From positions 132,472,092 through 132,536,091 of the forward strand of contig JAKSZU010000006.1 of NCBI GenBank assembly GCA_026018925.1: DNA of 64,000 bases. The letters run 5' to 3'. Source of the DNA: Tupaia tana (taxonomy: Eukaryota; Chordata; Mammalia; Scandentia; Tupaiidae). Every line of letters starts with the position of its first letter. Position 1 is the stretch's first letter. A model generated the notes under the pieces. The model was not told where the DNA came from. It was given only the letters and a program-made list of their open reading frames with translations, and made no database searches. This document shows positions 12,086-23,109 of the stretch, piece after piece. A program made the position numbers and the translations under genes.

Positions 12086-12260
12086 TGAAATTAAATAAAT
12101 AATTATTTTCAAAGAAAGAAAAGTGCTATAATGTTGGAAACAGGGCAGTGGGAAATAGAAAGAATGAAGATGTGAGATTAAAAGTTTCACTGTGTATGTT
12201 TTAGCATTTTACATTTTTTCTTCATTTTGAATATAATGTTAAAATATTACATCTAAAAAA

Positions 12261-12261
<1 letters not shown>

Positions 12262-12305
<44 letters not shown>
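12262..12305. repeat. (TA)n(CA)n microsatellite
   Basis: A few TA units, then about 18 CA units. It lies at the end of the L1 A-tail and probably grew from it. Confidence 0.95.
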
Positions 12306-12307
<2 letters not shown>

Positions 12308-12333
12308 AATTGAATTATTTAAATATACATCTA

Positions 12334-12592
12334 GGGGTCAGCAGGTGTTGTAGTGGTTACAGTTCTGGACTCCCACATAGCTGATTATGGTTCAAGTCCT
12401 GTATCCAGTGGCTCAAAACTCATGCTGGACACATGTGAACATGTGCCCAAAATCCCAAGAGGAGGATGGAAGATGATGGCCATGGCCACTCCCCAGGGGG
12501 AGGGGAGTGATTTCTCACTTTCCCTCTCTGTCTCTGTCTGTCTCTGGTGAACACATGTGTCCTATAGCAAAAACCTAAAAAAGAAAAAAGAA
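12334..12592 (+). mobile_element. tRNA-derived SINE, long form
   Basis: GGGGTCAGCAGGTGTTGTAG head, GTGCCCAAAATCCCAAGAGG body, (CT)n, then CCTATAGCAAAAACC and an A-rich tail. CATCTA repeats on both sides as a possible short TSD. Confidence 0.9.
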
Positions 12593-12764
12593 TTCATCTA
12601 ATTAAACTAAAAACTCTCTAAGGGTTCCCTATCAGCTATAAAAAATGTCTGTCAAATTCAGATCAGCAGATTCCAGACAGATGTGTTTCCAGAGGCCTGT
12701 GAGCAATATGTATTTCTTATTATTAAAAATGGTTTCACCTTTTAGAAAGACCATAATTCTGATT

Positions 12765-13020
12765 TATTTATTTTTTATTTTTTTGCTATAGGGCATGTGT
12801 GCTCACCAGACAGAGAGAGACAGAGAGATAGAAAGTGAGAAATCACCCCCCGGGGGGATGGCCATGCCGCAATCCCTTCTTCTCCATTCTCCTCTCGGGA
12901 TCTTGGGCACGCACGCACACGCGCCCGGCATGAGTTTAAGCCACCGGGTCCAGGACGCGAACCGCGGTCAACTATGTGGGAGTCCAGCGACATAGCCATT
13001 ACGCTAACTGCTGGTCCCCT
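12765..13020 (-). mobile_element. tRNA-derived SINE, long form, young
   Basis: Complete reverse copy with GCTATAGGGCATGTG and CCCCCCGGGGGGATGG, ending CTAACTGCTGGTCCC. CpGs are retained (GGACGCGAACCGCGG). The TSD is CATAATTCTGATT at 12752-12764 and 13021-13033. Confidence 0.95.
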
Positions 13021-13229
13021 CATAATTCTGATTATTTTAATGATAATTCTCAAATTAGAGATATTTTCATAGACTCGAATTTTAGTTTCTGAAATAAATG
13101 TTTAACTGAAACTTAAAGATACCCAGTATATACACATTTTGGGATATTTAATTTTGTAAAAAGAAGTTTATTTATAAGTCAAGTTTGATAGGTAACATTG
13201 GTACTGTAAATCAACATTCCTTAACATGT

Positions 13230-13830
13230 CATAAATGACTCTTCATGCTCTGGCCTCCCTTCCTTATCCAGAAACACTATTCCCTATGTATCATGAACCT
13301 CATGCCCCAGCTATACCAGACTAGATACAGTTATTGGTACATGCCTGGTATTTTCTTTGAACTGTGCATTACTCCTGGAGTATTCTTCCCCACTCCCTCC
13401 AATTTATCATGCTAATTTCTACTTCTCCCTACAATTCTGTTGAGGTATCAGTACTTACTAGAATCTTATTTTAATCTATTATCTGGCATTCTTCTGTCAT
13501 AATACTCTGTAGAATACAGAGTACATAATACTCTGTATAATAATACCCTTACTCAAAGCTTTATAAAGATAAATACATGCATTTTTCATTATTATATCCT
13601 CACAATCACTTCATGGAATTTTAATACCATTACATTTTCTAACTGAAGGGGGAAAAAAGTCAAAGATCTCCGGAACCCTAAGTTTGTGTATACTGCTATT
13701 ACCATTGCATCATCTGTTTTTCAAGTTTAGGACATGCTCCCTCATCTTCAACTTCACATCAAGTTTAAATATTACTTCCTCCAAAAAGCTTTCCCTAGAC
13801 GGGGATCAAAATAAAAGAAACGACATGTGT
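13230..13830 (+). mobile_element. LINE2 3' fragment
   Basis: Follows the familiar L2 3' reading (CATGCTCTGGCCTCCCTTCC, later CTTCACATCAAGTTTAAAT and AAAAAGCTTTCCCTAGAC). Old and diverged. Two similar CATAATACTCTGTA segments near 13500 and 13527 look like a local duplication. Confidence 0.6.
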
Positions 13831-14199
13831 TAAAGTGCCACAGTTCATGAACAACAGTGCTGCTATTAACAAAAGTTTGGAACTTGGGAGCTTTTGGTGG
13901 GAAAATGATGTTACATTGAATCTGACATAATGGCAGAATATCAAATAGATGTTTTTAACTTAGAGATGGAGAGATTACATTTGTGTATACAAATATACAA
14001 TAGAAAAAGCAGACTTTTATTCCTAAGTATGAAAATCTGTGTGATAAAATGAGTAAATCACTAAACTAAAAAGGATAAAGGTTCAAGAAAGGACAAACTC
14101 CACTTTAAAAAACAAAACAAAACCAAAAAAGCCTATATTAAGAGCTATTGATTATGTCAATTAGATTGTCACTGAGTAAGAAATACCTTTTTTTCCAAA

Positions 14200-14443
14200 A
14201 ATTTTCCAGAAAGCATGTTTGCTTGCCAAACAGACAGACAGACAGAGAGGAGTAAGAACGCTTGAGTGGGACACAGCCACATCACAATCCCCTTTCCTCC
14301 ATCTTTCCATCCCTTTGGGAGTCTGGGCATGTAGGTACACATATGCCCTGGATGTCCCCCAAGCTATAGGGGCCAGGATTCAAGTCCCACGGTAATCTAC
14401 ATGGGATCCAGCTCCCCTAAACATTAAGTCACAGGACTGGCCT
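14200..14443 (-). mobile_element. tRNA-derived SINE, long form, old
   Basis: Reverse copy with (CAGA)n, CACAATCCCCTTTCCTCCAT and CAGGATTCAAGTCCC (B box), ending CACAGGACTGGCC. Confidence 0.8.
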
Positions 14444-14749
14444 GACAGATACTCAAAAAAAAAAAAAAACCAGAACAGACTTTATTCTTTGGTGAATTGG
14501 AACCATGAATTCTATAACCCTCCCTCACTCACAGAAAACAAACATAAATGCACACACAAACACAAATGATTTATTCCTTTCAATAAAAAAGACACTGGAA
14601 ATGACATAAAAAAATCCACAATAGGAATTGCATCAGAAAAACAGAACTACTGACTGACAGTATACTCCAGGAAAATAGCCTTGGGGCAGGAGGGGGACAC
14701 TGAAATTTAAAAATCTCGAAAAATTTTGAGAAAAAAAGAATGTACTAAC

Positions 14750-14875
14750 CTCTTCTTCTGTTTTCACAACATAATGGATGTCTTTATTAATTTCATAATG
14801 ACAATAAACTCTGTCAAATACAACTGCCATCCATTTTTCCATGTGTTCAGATGCTATTTGATGATTAGGCAGTAA
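14750..14875 (-). CDS. candidate internal coding exon, unidentified protein
   Basis: On the minus strand a 126-bp (42-codon) open block is followed by a good donor (GAAGAAGAG|GTTAGTAC) and preceded by TGGCAG, with an in-frame TAG four codons before that. The encoded peptide is compositionally protein-like and contains MEKWMAVVFDRVYCHYE and ends VVKTEEE. Both exon ends are phase 0. The pyrimidine tract before the acceptor is weak. It lies outside all recognised repeats. I do not recognise the protein and found no companion exon, so a pseudo-exon or decayed retrocopy is possible. Confidence 0.33.
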
Positions 14876-17043
14876 CTGCCATTTTGACTACGTTTAAAAT
14901 GATCAAATATGCAATTGCCCACGGTTGCTCCTTTTTTTCTAGTGTATACAATTTGAATCTTATTTTTGATCTAAAATATTCCACTTATATCTCTTTGTTG
15001 ATAGACTTTCCTGTTGCTTTATTTCAAGGTTCTGTAAAAATCATTAGTGACATTATGCCAAGGGTTGAACTTCATAAGCAACCTGAACATTTTGAAAAAC
15101 GAAATCCACAATTCACTACAAGAAAATGTAATAATGAACTTGTCCAATTAAAACTGTTAGATTAAATAGAGAGAATCTAATAATTTCCTTGTATTATTCC
15201 AGCATTCTGGAAGCATGACAGGGCAACAATAAATACCATCACACATGTTAAAATGTCTGGGTTTGGTTTTGTTTGTTTGTTTTTATGGTCATTTAAGGGA
15301 AAAAAGCAAATTATTTTATAAGGAAATCACACTATTGCATAAAATACATCCTAATGAATGCATATAAATACCAAAAAAAAACATAAATAACCTCAAATTA
15401 AAACATATTTAATAAATTCAGTACCCAATTAAACAAATAAGAAGCTATTCTACTAACATACTGAAGATGGACTAAAGAAAATAGGAAGTGCCATCTGAGC
15501 ATAAGGCTAGTCATGAAAAACTCAAATGAGACATCATTTATGTTCTATTACTTCAAAAACAATTTATTTATCTCATTTCTAGCTCTCTATACTTCCTGTG
15601 AAATGCCTGTAGTCATACATAACTACAGTTTAACAAATTACAAAACCAGATGTGAGATCCAGAGAATTGACCTTGAGTCCTGAATCCGACACATCCATAC
15701 AAGAGCAAAATTCAGTATCAGGGAAGACTAGACTGGTTAATTTAAGATCCTGACTTTAGAGCACTTCCAGGGACACAGTCAATAGGATTACAGTTGACTA
15801 TCTATAGCCTGAGTCTAGCACATGAGCATGTGTGAATGAATGAAGTACAAAAAGTTCAAAGACTATAAATCTTATTTAGTGGATAGTTTTGCCTTAGAGG
15901 TATTTATTATCTTAAATAGCCATTCTGCAAATAAAACTAGACTGCTAATAAACTAATTATAAATGGTTATTACAAAAAAAAACTAAAGAAGTAATCTTCA
16001 AACTTCTTTGTCTTGGAACTTTCACTTAAAATAAAGAAAACAAACCAACCAACAGAAAACCTTAGTAAGAATAGAAATATTACAGTAAAGAACAGGGGTG
16101 AATTTGCATGTGTATGGAGGGGGGTTGGAGCAAAGTTGGGGTGGAACAGTATTCCATCAAACCTCCCTCCGTCTCTCTCTTTAGATCATAGTGTGAAAAG
16201 CAACCCACCAAAATAATTCTAAATGGTTATGGAAACAAATTGATAGGTTACAGAAGATAAATATTGGGATATTAAAATAATTTTAAATAGATACTCATAA
16301 ATGCCTTGCAACATATACCATAAAATGCTATAAATATCACACATTTGTTTTTTCCCCTCTACTTAAAATTTTTCATTGTCCCAGTATACTTGATGACTGT
16401 ACATGTCGCCATTTTTCCTACAATTTGCTTATGTCCTCAAAAATAGTGATTTAATATCCCTTTTATTGACTTTGTTATAATTGCTGGGGAAGAAAAAAAC
16501 ACACCTAAGTCACTATATTAAGCTTCCTTGAAAGATACATAGTTGTCCTGTTAGCAATGGGTACCAACATAGTAGGATGTTTACCTGTATATAACATGTT
16601 CACATCACCTCGAGGGTAACCAGGAAAACGGAAGTAACATAACACATTCCTAGAGAAGACTACTCATTGCTTAGATGGCTATAGTCTGGCTCGGCAATGG
16701 GTGCTTCCCTAAGTGTCTGCCATGCACTTCATTACTTCTATTTATTACATAAGAAATACACCAGGTACTTCAGTACATCATTTACTTCAGCGGTTTTCAA
16801 GCATTTCAAGCACCTCAGAGCAAAACAGATGTATTCCTTACTATAGATATAAATGTATGGCCTTTTATGTAAATACACATGTACGAACATCTGTGTATCT
16901 ATAAAATTAAAAGTATATTTACATGTTTCCTCTAACTTATGGCCCACCTTGAGAAGCCCTTCTTTGCCAACACCCATAATGTCAGAAAGTGGGCGACTGA
17001 GCTTACTTTAGTTGACAACAGCTTTCAGAAGCAGCCACTACAG
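14876..17043. other. single-copy AT-rich stretch
   Basis: SINE-free for over 2 kb. A plus-strand open frame at 14884-15165 abuts the candidate exon but has no supporting features. A GT-rich patch lies near 15260. No transposon recognised. Confidence 0.5.
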
Positions 17044-17078
17044 CCTCACACCTCACACCTCACACCCCACACCTCACA
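17044..17078 (+). repeat. CCTCACA 7-bp tandem repeat
   Basis: Five head-to-tail 7-mers, one carrying a T-to-C change (CCCCACA). It directly borders the CpG-rich patch. Confidence 0.9.
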
Positions 17079-17083
17079 CTTCG

Positions 17084-17235
17084 ACAAGGAGGGCAGGCCC
17101 AAGCCCGGAGCGGCGCCAGGTGGTTCCGGTTCCGGTTCCGGCAGCCCCTGCCAGGTAGGGCAGGAGGGGCTTACTGGGCATGCGCAACGACGAAGACACG
17201 CCCTGGGAGCGCGGCGTGGGTGGTTCGTGCTGATA
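17084..17235 (+). promoter_or_regulatory. CpG-rich patch, candidate promoter
   Basis: About 15 CpGs in 150 bp, in a window otherwise nearly CpG-free outside young SINEs. It contains a triple GGTTCC repeat near 17122 and GGGCATGCGCAACG near 17177, which resembles an NRF1 site. No SINE sequence explains it. This is consistent with a small unmethylated promoter or an alternative first exon. The strand is inferred from the downstream donor. Confidence 0.4.
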
Positions 17236-17534
17236 AGGCAGTGCTGGAACCCATGGAACCGGTCCCTATTTAATGTCCCAGGCAGGTGGTCTGGCATGTG
17301 TGGTGGCCTGAACCTTAGGAATGACCGCATGTTTGGTCCTTCCCAGGTGTCCTGCACCAGTATGTTTGAGGGCTGGCTTATCTATTAGCTTGGCCTTTGG
17401 TTTGACTGATAGCCGAGCATGTGAGACCGTGGTTGGACCCTAACTCTAAGCACCAGCTCTACAATCAGATGCTGGTGGGAACCTCATGCATGACAACGAC
17501 AGCTTCCTAGGCACATTGTAGACAGATCCTCCAG
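17236..17534 (+). other. candidate first exon after the CpG patch
   Basis: Single-copy, relatively GC-rich sequence ending CTCCAG|GTAAGAGC, a strong donor match. The longest frame (from 16939) stops at 17388, so if transcribed this would be mostly non-coding. The start is arbitrary. Confidence 0.22.
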
Positions 17535-17595
17535 GTAAGAGCTCACCCTCCTCCTGTGACACTGTGAGTGTTAGAACCATAATCACCCATCAGAA

Positions 17596-17733
17596 TTTTT
17601 TTTCTTCAAAAAGATTTTGGGAGGGGCACTTGTCACAGGGTATGCTTTTCAAGCCACCAGGTCAAGACTTCCGCTGAGCAGTTGGATGAAAAATCCAGCC
17701 ATCTTAACGACCATGCCATAGGCGGGAGCCTCA
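17596..17733 (-). mobile_element. tRNA-derived SINE fragment
   Basis: Reverse fragment with T-rich start, GGGCACTTGTCACAGGGTAT, AAGCCACCAGGTCAAGACTT, and an end at ACCATGCCATAGGC. Most of the middle is missing. Confidence 0.6.
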
Positions 17734-17947
17734 TCAAATGTTTATAAATGACATATTTTTTCATTCTTACAAATTGTTTTGTAGCATTTTGAGACTGACC
17801 AGACCACAGTTATATTCCGCCACAGAAGTCAATAATGTGTTGCCCATTATTTGACACACTCTATTTCATTATTTATATAAGATTTCAAAGACACAGCAGA
17901 AATGTTCCCAAGTTTTCAGAGCTGAGGGATAGAAAACGGGGAACAAG

Positions 17948-18220
17948 GCTATCAGAGAGTTAGTGGTTACATCACTAGATTCCCACATGGCTGACTGCAG
18001 TTGGAGTCCTGGACCTTGTGGCTTCAAACTCACACTACACACATGTGTGTGCATGCCCAAGATCCCAGGAGGAGAATGGAGAAGGGATTGTAACATTGCC
18101 ATCCTCTTGAGAGGTAGGGGAGATTTTTCACTTTCCCTCTCACTGTCTCTGTCTTTTTCTAAGCAAGCACACACACCCTAAGGCAATCCTCTTAAAAAAA
18201 AAAAAAAAAAAAAAAAAAAG
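17948..18220 (+). mobile_element. tRNA-derived SINE, long form, 5' end eroded
   Basis: Begins inside the head (AGAGTTAGTGGTTACATCAC) and continues through GTGTGCATGCCCAAGATCCC and the CT block to CCCTAAGGCAATCCTCTT and a long A-run. Confidence 0.88.
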
Positions 18221-18556
18221 GAAAATAAAAGTGGAAATGGGGAAAAGATATGAATATAACACTTTAAAAACTTTTTTAAAAATAAACTAATTCCTATTTC
18301 TCTACCCTCCAAATTTCTTCAGAGTGAAATCCAATACCACTCAAAAAGCATGTGAACGTACACAGAAGTTTGTTTGGGTAAATGGCCTATACTGATGTAC
18401 TGGACTTTTTTCCTCTCAGAAAGTAGAGGGAATAAATTTGTTTCTATTTAGGCAGAAAGTGAAAGGCAGGGAGTTCTGTTCAGAGATTATCATCAGAAAC
18501 ATCTAAGTAACATGGTTTATTACTGGGATAAAATACATTAAAATCAACTTGATTCG

Positions 18557-18790
18557 GTGGGTCAGCATGTGGGATAGTGGTTATGGCACTGGATTCCCAG
18601 ACATAGAGGCCTGAAAATCACACCAGGTGAATGTAGATGCACACCCAAAATACCTACAGGAGAGGAGAGGCAAGGGAATTGTAGCATGGCCATTGCTCCT
18701 GAAAGTGATTTCTCACTTTTCTTCTGTCTCTCTGTTTCTCTACCCCAAGTGCACAGTGCACACTCCCTGTGGCAAAAACCTTAAAAAAAA
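18557..18790 (+). mobile_element. tRNA-derived SINE, with head deletion
   Basis: GGTGGGTCAGCATGTGGGAT head. The B-box half of the tRNA region is deleted after CTGGATTCCCAGA. The TSD is AAATCAACTTGATT at 18541 and AAATCAAGTTGATT at 18791. Confidence 0.9.
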
Positions 18791-19029
18791 AAATCAAGTT
18801 GATTTAAGTATTTATTTTGCCAGAAGTGAGATGAAAGAAATTAATTAAAGAAAAAATGTATTGAACTGCCCAGTACAGATAAATTTTATTAATGTAATTA
18901 GCAAGTAAGCCAATTTCCATTAACTCTTTATATACATACCAGCAAAGTCAAATTTTTACATAGTATTCATACTGAGTACATAGTTAGCAATAGTAGATAA
19001 GTATTAATTGAGATATATGCCAACAGCTT

Positions 19030-19236
19030 TTATTATGCCTAGTCAGAGAACCTAGGTTCACATTCTACTTCTGACCTATAATTTCTCAAATCCTCAGTCT
19101 CCTCATTTGTCAATTGGGGATAATACTATCTATCTTGCAAAAAATAAATAGACATATTTAGTATTACAATGTATGGGGAAATGCTCTGTAAACTGTGAAA
19201 TATAATACAAGTGTTAGCAATTATTATAGGCAATAA
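19030..19236 (+). mobile_element. MIR
   Basis: Core and tail recognised: AGAACCTAGGTTCACATTCT, TCCTCAGTCTCCTCATTTGT, GGGGATAATACTATC, then a GCTCTGTAAACTGTG-like tail. Old tRNA-core SINE. Confidence 0.8.
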
Positions 19237-19995
19237 AGTATTGTTTACAAACTTAGAAAAGTAACTTCAGCATATAAATCACACAAATTCCTGTGTAAAA
19301 TGACCTCTCTCAATAATACTACACTTCTTACTGGTGATTATATTTTCCTCTTGAGTAGAATGATGCTGAAAAGAGCAATAAGATTCTTGCTAGCAGCTGT
19401 ATGTTTAACCCATAGTCAATTATTTTCAGATTGTTTATGTCACGTACAATGCATACCAAAAGAAAAGAAACAAAAACATTAAACATCTGTAATGGGCTTT
19501 TAAATGTTAAGATTATTTAAGCATTTCATTTATTATACGACTTTTATGATGTATAGCATAAGCATACACATACAGTAAGGAAATGAATTTGAAAAGTCAA
19601 CACTAGGTGGTTCCATAGCAATGAACTGAACATTTTAAATTGTAATCTGAGAAATACATATCTGTTTAAAATAGATGTATTGCAGCGTAACAGGCCAATT
19701 GAAACTGAGCAAAATGAAAGCTAAATTGTTATTTTGAAAAGGCAGATTAAATATACATAAATAGGAAATATAAAAAGCAACTGCAAAATATTTAAATTAT
19801 ATCTTAATCTAGTGATTTAGTACCTGTAAAAATAATTTCTTTTCATAAAACTATATACATGATATGCAGTGTACAGTAGAAAGAGGGAGATATCAGTAGA
19901 TATAAAGTGTATACGTAATCTAAAATAATAGCTCCTCAGATAAATGATATTTCTGATAAAAACAAGACTTTTTTTGGTGAGGTTTTTTTTGTGGT
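19237..19995. other. single-copy AT-rich stretch
   Basis: No transposon or coding block recognised. A 60-residue open frame at 19300-19482 has no motif or splice context that supports it. Confidence 0.5.
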
Positions 19996-19999
19996 TTGT

Positions 20000-20008
20000 T
20001 TTTTTTTC

Positions 20009-20055
<47 letters not shown>

Positions 20056-20280
20056 ATTGGGCACATGCTCGCCAGAAAGAGAGCCAGAGAGATAGAAAGC
20101 AAGAAATCACCTCCCAGACGGGATGGCCATGCCACAATCCCTTCTCCATTCTCCTCTCAGGATCTTGGGAACACACTCACACACACCCGGCATGAGTTTA
20201 AGCCACCGGGTCCAGGACTTGAACTGAGGTTGACTACATGGGAGTTCAGCGACATAGCCATTACGCTAACTGCTGGTCCC
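20000..20280 (-). mobile_element. tRNA-derived SINE, long form
   Basis: Starts with a very long T tract (to about 20052, the reverse A-tail), then GCTATTGGGCACATGCTCGC, and ends CTAACTGCTGGTCCC. The long tail and conserved head point to a recent insertion. Confidence 0.93.
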
Positions 20281-20470
20281 AAACCAAAATTTTTAAATAT
20301 CCTTACGATTTCACAATAACTTTAAAACAACAGTTATAACAAAAGCACTGTTGTTTTGTTTTGTTTTCCTCTCCAGAAAAACATTGTGGAATAGTAATAA
20401 ACGTAAATAATATTTTTGGGTACAAGAGAATAGAGGACAGGAAAGACTTCTTAATTATTAGTAGTAAATA

Positions 20471-20624
20471 CAGTCATGTGTCACTCGTGTGAACACCACA
20501 GACTGTACTTACATAAACCTACACACTGTAGCCCTATTACACATCTCAGCTATATGGCTCAGTGTACCACCATCATGTATGTGCTCTGTCATCTACTGAA
20601 ACATCGTTTTGTAGTGCATGATTG
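20471..20624. mobile_element. Tigger-type DNA transposon remnant
   Basis: CAGTCATGTGTCAC at the left and GTAGTGCATGATTG at the right form terminal inverted repeats flanked by TA. The interior (CAGACTGTACTTACATAAAC, CTGTAGCCCTATTACACA) is a short internally deleted pogo/Tigger derivative. Confidence 0.75.
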
Positions 20625-20717
20625 TAATTAAAATTACTATTTAGGATAAACAGACCTTAATTTTCCCCACCTGTCTCTGTCTTCTAATCTGATGGTCCTG
20701 GCTTTTGGTGTTCCTGT

Positions 20718-21012
20718 GTAGATTTTTTTTCCTAATAGGGTCTAGCAATGTTGTGATTCTCCTACTTCAGCCTTCTCTGGGACTACAGGTGTGTGCCTCC
20801 ACATCTAGTTCTTTTCTTAGCCAGGCTCTCACTGTGTTTTTCAGGCCAATCTTGAGCTCCTGATCCTCCATTTTAGCCTCCCTGAGTTACTGGGATTACA
20901 GATACACATCACTACACTTGGCCTTTAGGTTGGACCAGGAATTAAATCGAATCCTCCCATGTAGTACCAGCCTCCTGAGTGAGTATCTTAGTAGCATGTG
21001 CCACCATATTTA
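20718..21012 (-). mobile_element. tRNA-7SL chimeric SINE
   Basis: Reverse orientation. Two Alu-like units (CTGGGACTACAGGTGTGTGC near 20783; GTTACTGGGATTACAGATAC near 20885, then CTTGGCC) lie before a tRNA-like head whose B-box equivalent is GGAATTAAATCGAATCC near 20938. Same design as the copy at 9148. Confidence 0.8.
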
Positions 21013-21049
21013 GACCTAGGTTTTTTTGTTTTGTTTTGTTTTATAAGAG

Positions 21050-21283
21050 GGAGATTTTTGCTATAGGGTGCATGTACTCGCCAGACAGACAGAGCTAGGA
21101 AGTGAGAAATCACTCTCAAGGGGGATGGCAATGCCACAATCCCTTCATCATTCCCCTCCTGGGATTTTGGGCACACATGCACATGCACCCAGCACAAGTT
21201 TCAAAACTCCAGGTCTGAGACTCAAACTGTGGTCGGCTATGAGGGAATCCAGTGACTTAACCCATCTGTCACCTGCTGGTCCC
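21050..21283 (-). mobile_element. tRNA-derived SINE, long form
   Basis: GCTATAGGGTGCATGTACTC through GGCAATGCCACAATCCCTTC to CACCTGCTGGTCCC. Moderately diverged. Confidence 0.9.
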
Positions 21284-21474
21284 AACCTAGAAATTTTTTG
21301 AGAAATATGAAATTTAGATTTTCAGCTAAGAAAATCCCTATAATACGAAGGATATTATAATATCCAGATCAAGGGTAATTATAGCCAACATTTTTTAGTT
21401 TATTTATTTTACTAATTTTGTGAGAGACAATATAAGAGAGTGAGAAAGAGAGGGACAGAAACCCACAACAGAGT

Positions 21475-21752
21475 CTTTTTTTTTTGTTGTTGTTGTTGTT
21501 TTTTTTGAGAGATTTCTGCTATAGGGCGTGTGCGCTCGCCAGAAAGACAGAGAAAGACAGAGAGAAAGCGAGAAATCACCCCCCAGGGTGGATGACCATG
21601 CCACAATCCCTTCTCCTCCATTCTCCTCTCGGGATCTTGGGCACGCATGCGCACAAGACCAACGTGAGTTTAAGCCACCAGGTCCGGGACTCAAACCAGG
21701 CTCAGCTACATGGGAGTTCAGCGACATAGCCATTATGCTAACTGCTGGTCCC
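21475..21752 (-). mobile_element. tRNA-derived SINE, long form
   Basis: T/GTT-rich tail, GCTATAGGGCGTGTGCGCTC, body, CTAACTGCTGGTCC. A 13-bp TSD, CCCACAACAGAGT, lies at 21462-21474 and 21753-21765. Confidence 0.95.
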
Positions 21753-21897
21753 CCCACAACAGAGTTTTGTCAGGCCTCAGTCTCCTCACCCAGGCTTCCA
21801 AGACAGCCAGGATCACGGGTGCACTAGGATTGTATCAGGCTGACCCAGGCTCTTAATCTTGATAGGCCATGTGCTTCCACCATGGCTGAGCCCATAG

Positions 21898-22041
21898 TTC
21901 ACATTTATTGAGTGTTTACTCAATAGCAAAGCATTGTTGCAAATACTGTGCACGCGTTACCTCTTAAACCAACACTTTGAGGTAATAGATGTGGGCATAG
22001 AATCAGAGATATTAAGTAATTTGCGAAAGGTCCTGTAAATA
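21898..22041 (-). mobile_element. MIR
   Basis: Antisense MIR: ACATTTATTGAGTGTTTACT, TTTGAGGTAATAGATG, AAGTAATTTGCGAAAGGTCC. Cut at its right end by the SINE at 22051. Confidence 0.65.
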
Positions 22042-22050
22042 ATTGATGCC

Positions 22051-22331
22051 ACGGGACCAGCAGTTAGCGTAATGGCTATGTTGCTGGACTCCCATGTAGT
22101 CGACCACAGTTCAAGTCCTGGACTCAGTGGCTTAAACTCATGCCGGGCGCTTGTGCATGCCCAAGATCCCGAGAGGAGAATGGAGGAGAAGGGATTGCGG
22201 TGTGGCCATCCCCCCTGGGGGGTGATTTCTCACTTTCTGTCTCTCTATCTCTCTCTATATTTCTGGTGAACGTATGTGCCCTATAGCAAAAACCTCTCAA
22301 AATAATAATAATTATAATAATAATAATAATC
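22051..22331 (+). mobile_element. tRNA-derived SINE, long form
   Basis: GGGACCAGCAGTTAGCGTAA head with TAGCGTAATGG A box. The CCCCCCTGGGGGG palindrome is intact. The tail is (AAT)n. TSD ATTGATGCC at 22042-22050 and 22332-22340. Confidence 0.95.
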
Positions 22332-22434
22332 ATTGATGCCAGAATATGGACTTTACCTGTGTCTTTACTCGTTTCTTGACTGCTTTTCAGCTAAACTGTC
22401 TCAAAGAGATATCTATGCTTAATATTACCACTTA

Positions 22435-22555
22435 ACCACTTTGCATTGACTTCTCAGTGAAATTCAGTATTGCTTCTACTCACACATGGTAGCACCAAAA
22501 CTGCTATTTCCAAGATTAACAATGAACTCTCCATTACTAAATCAAGCGGACAAAC
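22435..22555 (+). mobile_element. LINE2 fragment
   Basis: CCAAAACTGCTATTTCCAAG and ATGAACTCTCCATTACTAAA follow a familiar L2 ORF reading. Short and diverged. Confidence 0.45.
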
Positions 22556-22593
22556 TTGGGGTCTTACACTGCATGACCTTGGCCACGCCCTCA

Positions 22594-23087
22594 CATGGTG
22601 TGAATGTGTCTCTCAAAGTTCATGTGTTAGAAACTCGATCCCTAATGTGGAATTATTGGAAGATGGGGACTAATGGGAGATGTATAGGTCATGAAGGTGC
22701 CCTCATGAATGGATTAATACCATTATTGTTGCAGTGCTTTCCTGATGAGAAGGCGAATGTAGCCCCCTCTTGCTTTTCTTCCTTCCCCGTGGATTGATTT
22801 AGCAAGGAGGTCCTTGCCAGATGTTGGTACCTCAGTCTTGGATTTGCCAGCCTCTAGAACTGTGAGCCAGTAAGTCTCTTTCTTTTCAGGACTGGGGTCT
22901 CACTATCTTGACCAGATAGAAATGGAAAATTTTCTATTCTCCTGTCTCATCTCCCCAAGTAGTTGGAACTATAGGCACATGCCTCTGTGTCAGCTCAGTA
23001 ATATCTGTTCACCATAATATCCGTTCATCTGTTCATACCAGTCTCGGGTATTCACTCAGGTTTAGCCGCCCAAAATGGACTAACACC
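22594..23087 (+). mobile_element. MaLR LTR (MST/MLT1-like), solo
   Basis: GGTGTGAATGTGTCTCTCAA start, GAAGGTGCCCTCATGAATGG middle, GCCTCTAGAACTGTGAGCCA, then GTCTCGGGTATTC and AATGGACTAACACC at the 3' end. No internal viral sequence. A 7SL-like insertion splits it at 22886-23036. Confidence 0.75.
22886..23036 (-). mobile_element. 7SL-like monomer fragment
   Basis: Reverse Alu-like unit: GGGGTCTCACTATCTTGACC and CCAAGTAGTTGGAACTATAG, ending AGGCACATGCCTCTGTG. Inserted in the LTR. Probably a truncated relative of the tRNA-7SL chimeras. Confidence 0.65.
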
Positions 23088-23109
23088 TTCCTTCATTCAA
23101 CATTCTCTT

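Larger units (their letters stand above)
9000..12256 (+). mobile_element. old L1, 3' part of ORF2 and 3' UTR
   Basis: Sense L1 remnant of older mammalian (L1M-type) style. Positions 9030-9147 and 9446-9900 match late ORF2 (for example GGATCAAAGATTTAAAGAAT near 9832). Positions 11270-11640 match the region coding for the ORF2 C-terminus, and 12160-12256 the 3' UTR end before an A-rich tail. Many stops. SINEs interrupt it at 9148, 9904, 10285, 11704 and 11921. A 26-bp foreign block sits at 9543. Confidence 0.75.

Noticed and set aside
14884..15165. 93-codon plus-strand frame
   Set aside because: AT-rich with no motif or splice support, and adjacent to a better exon candidate on the other strand.
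16939..17388. 149-codon open frame across the CpG patch
   Set aside because: It crosses the 7-bp tandem repeat and the GC-rich patch, where stops are rare by composition. No domain or codon pattern supports it.
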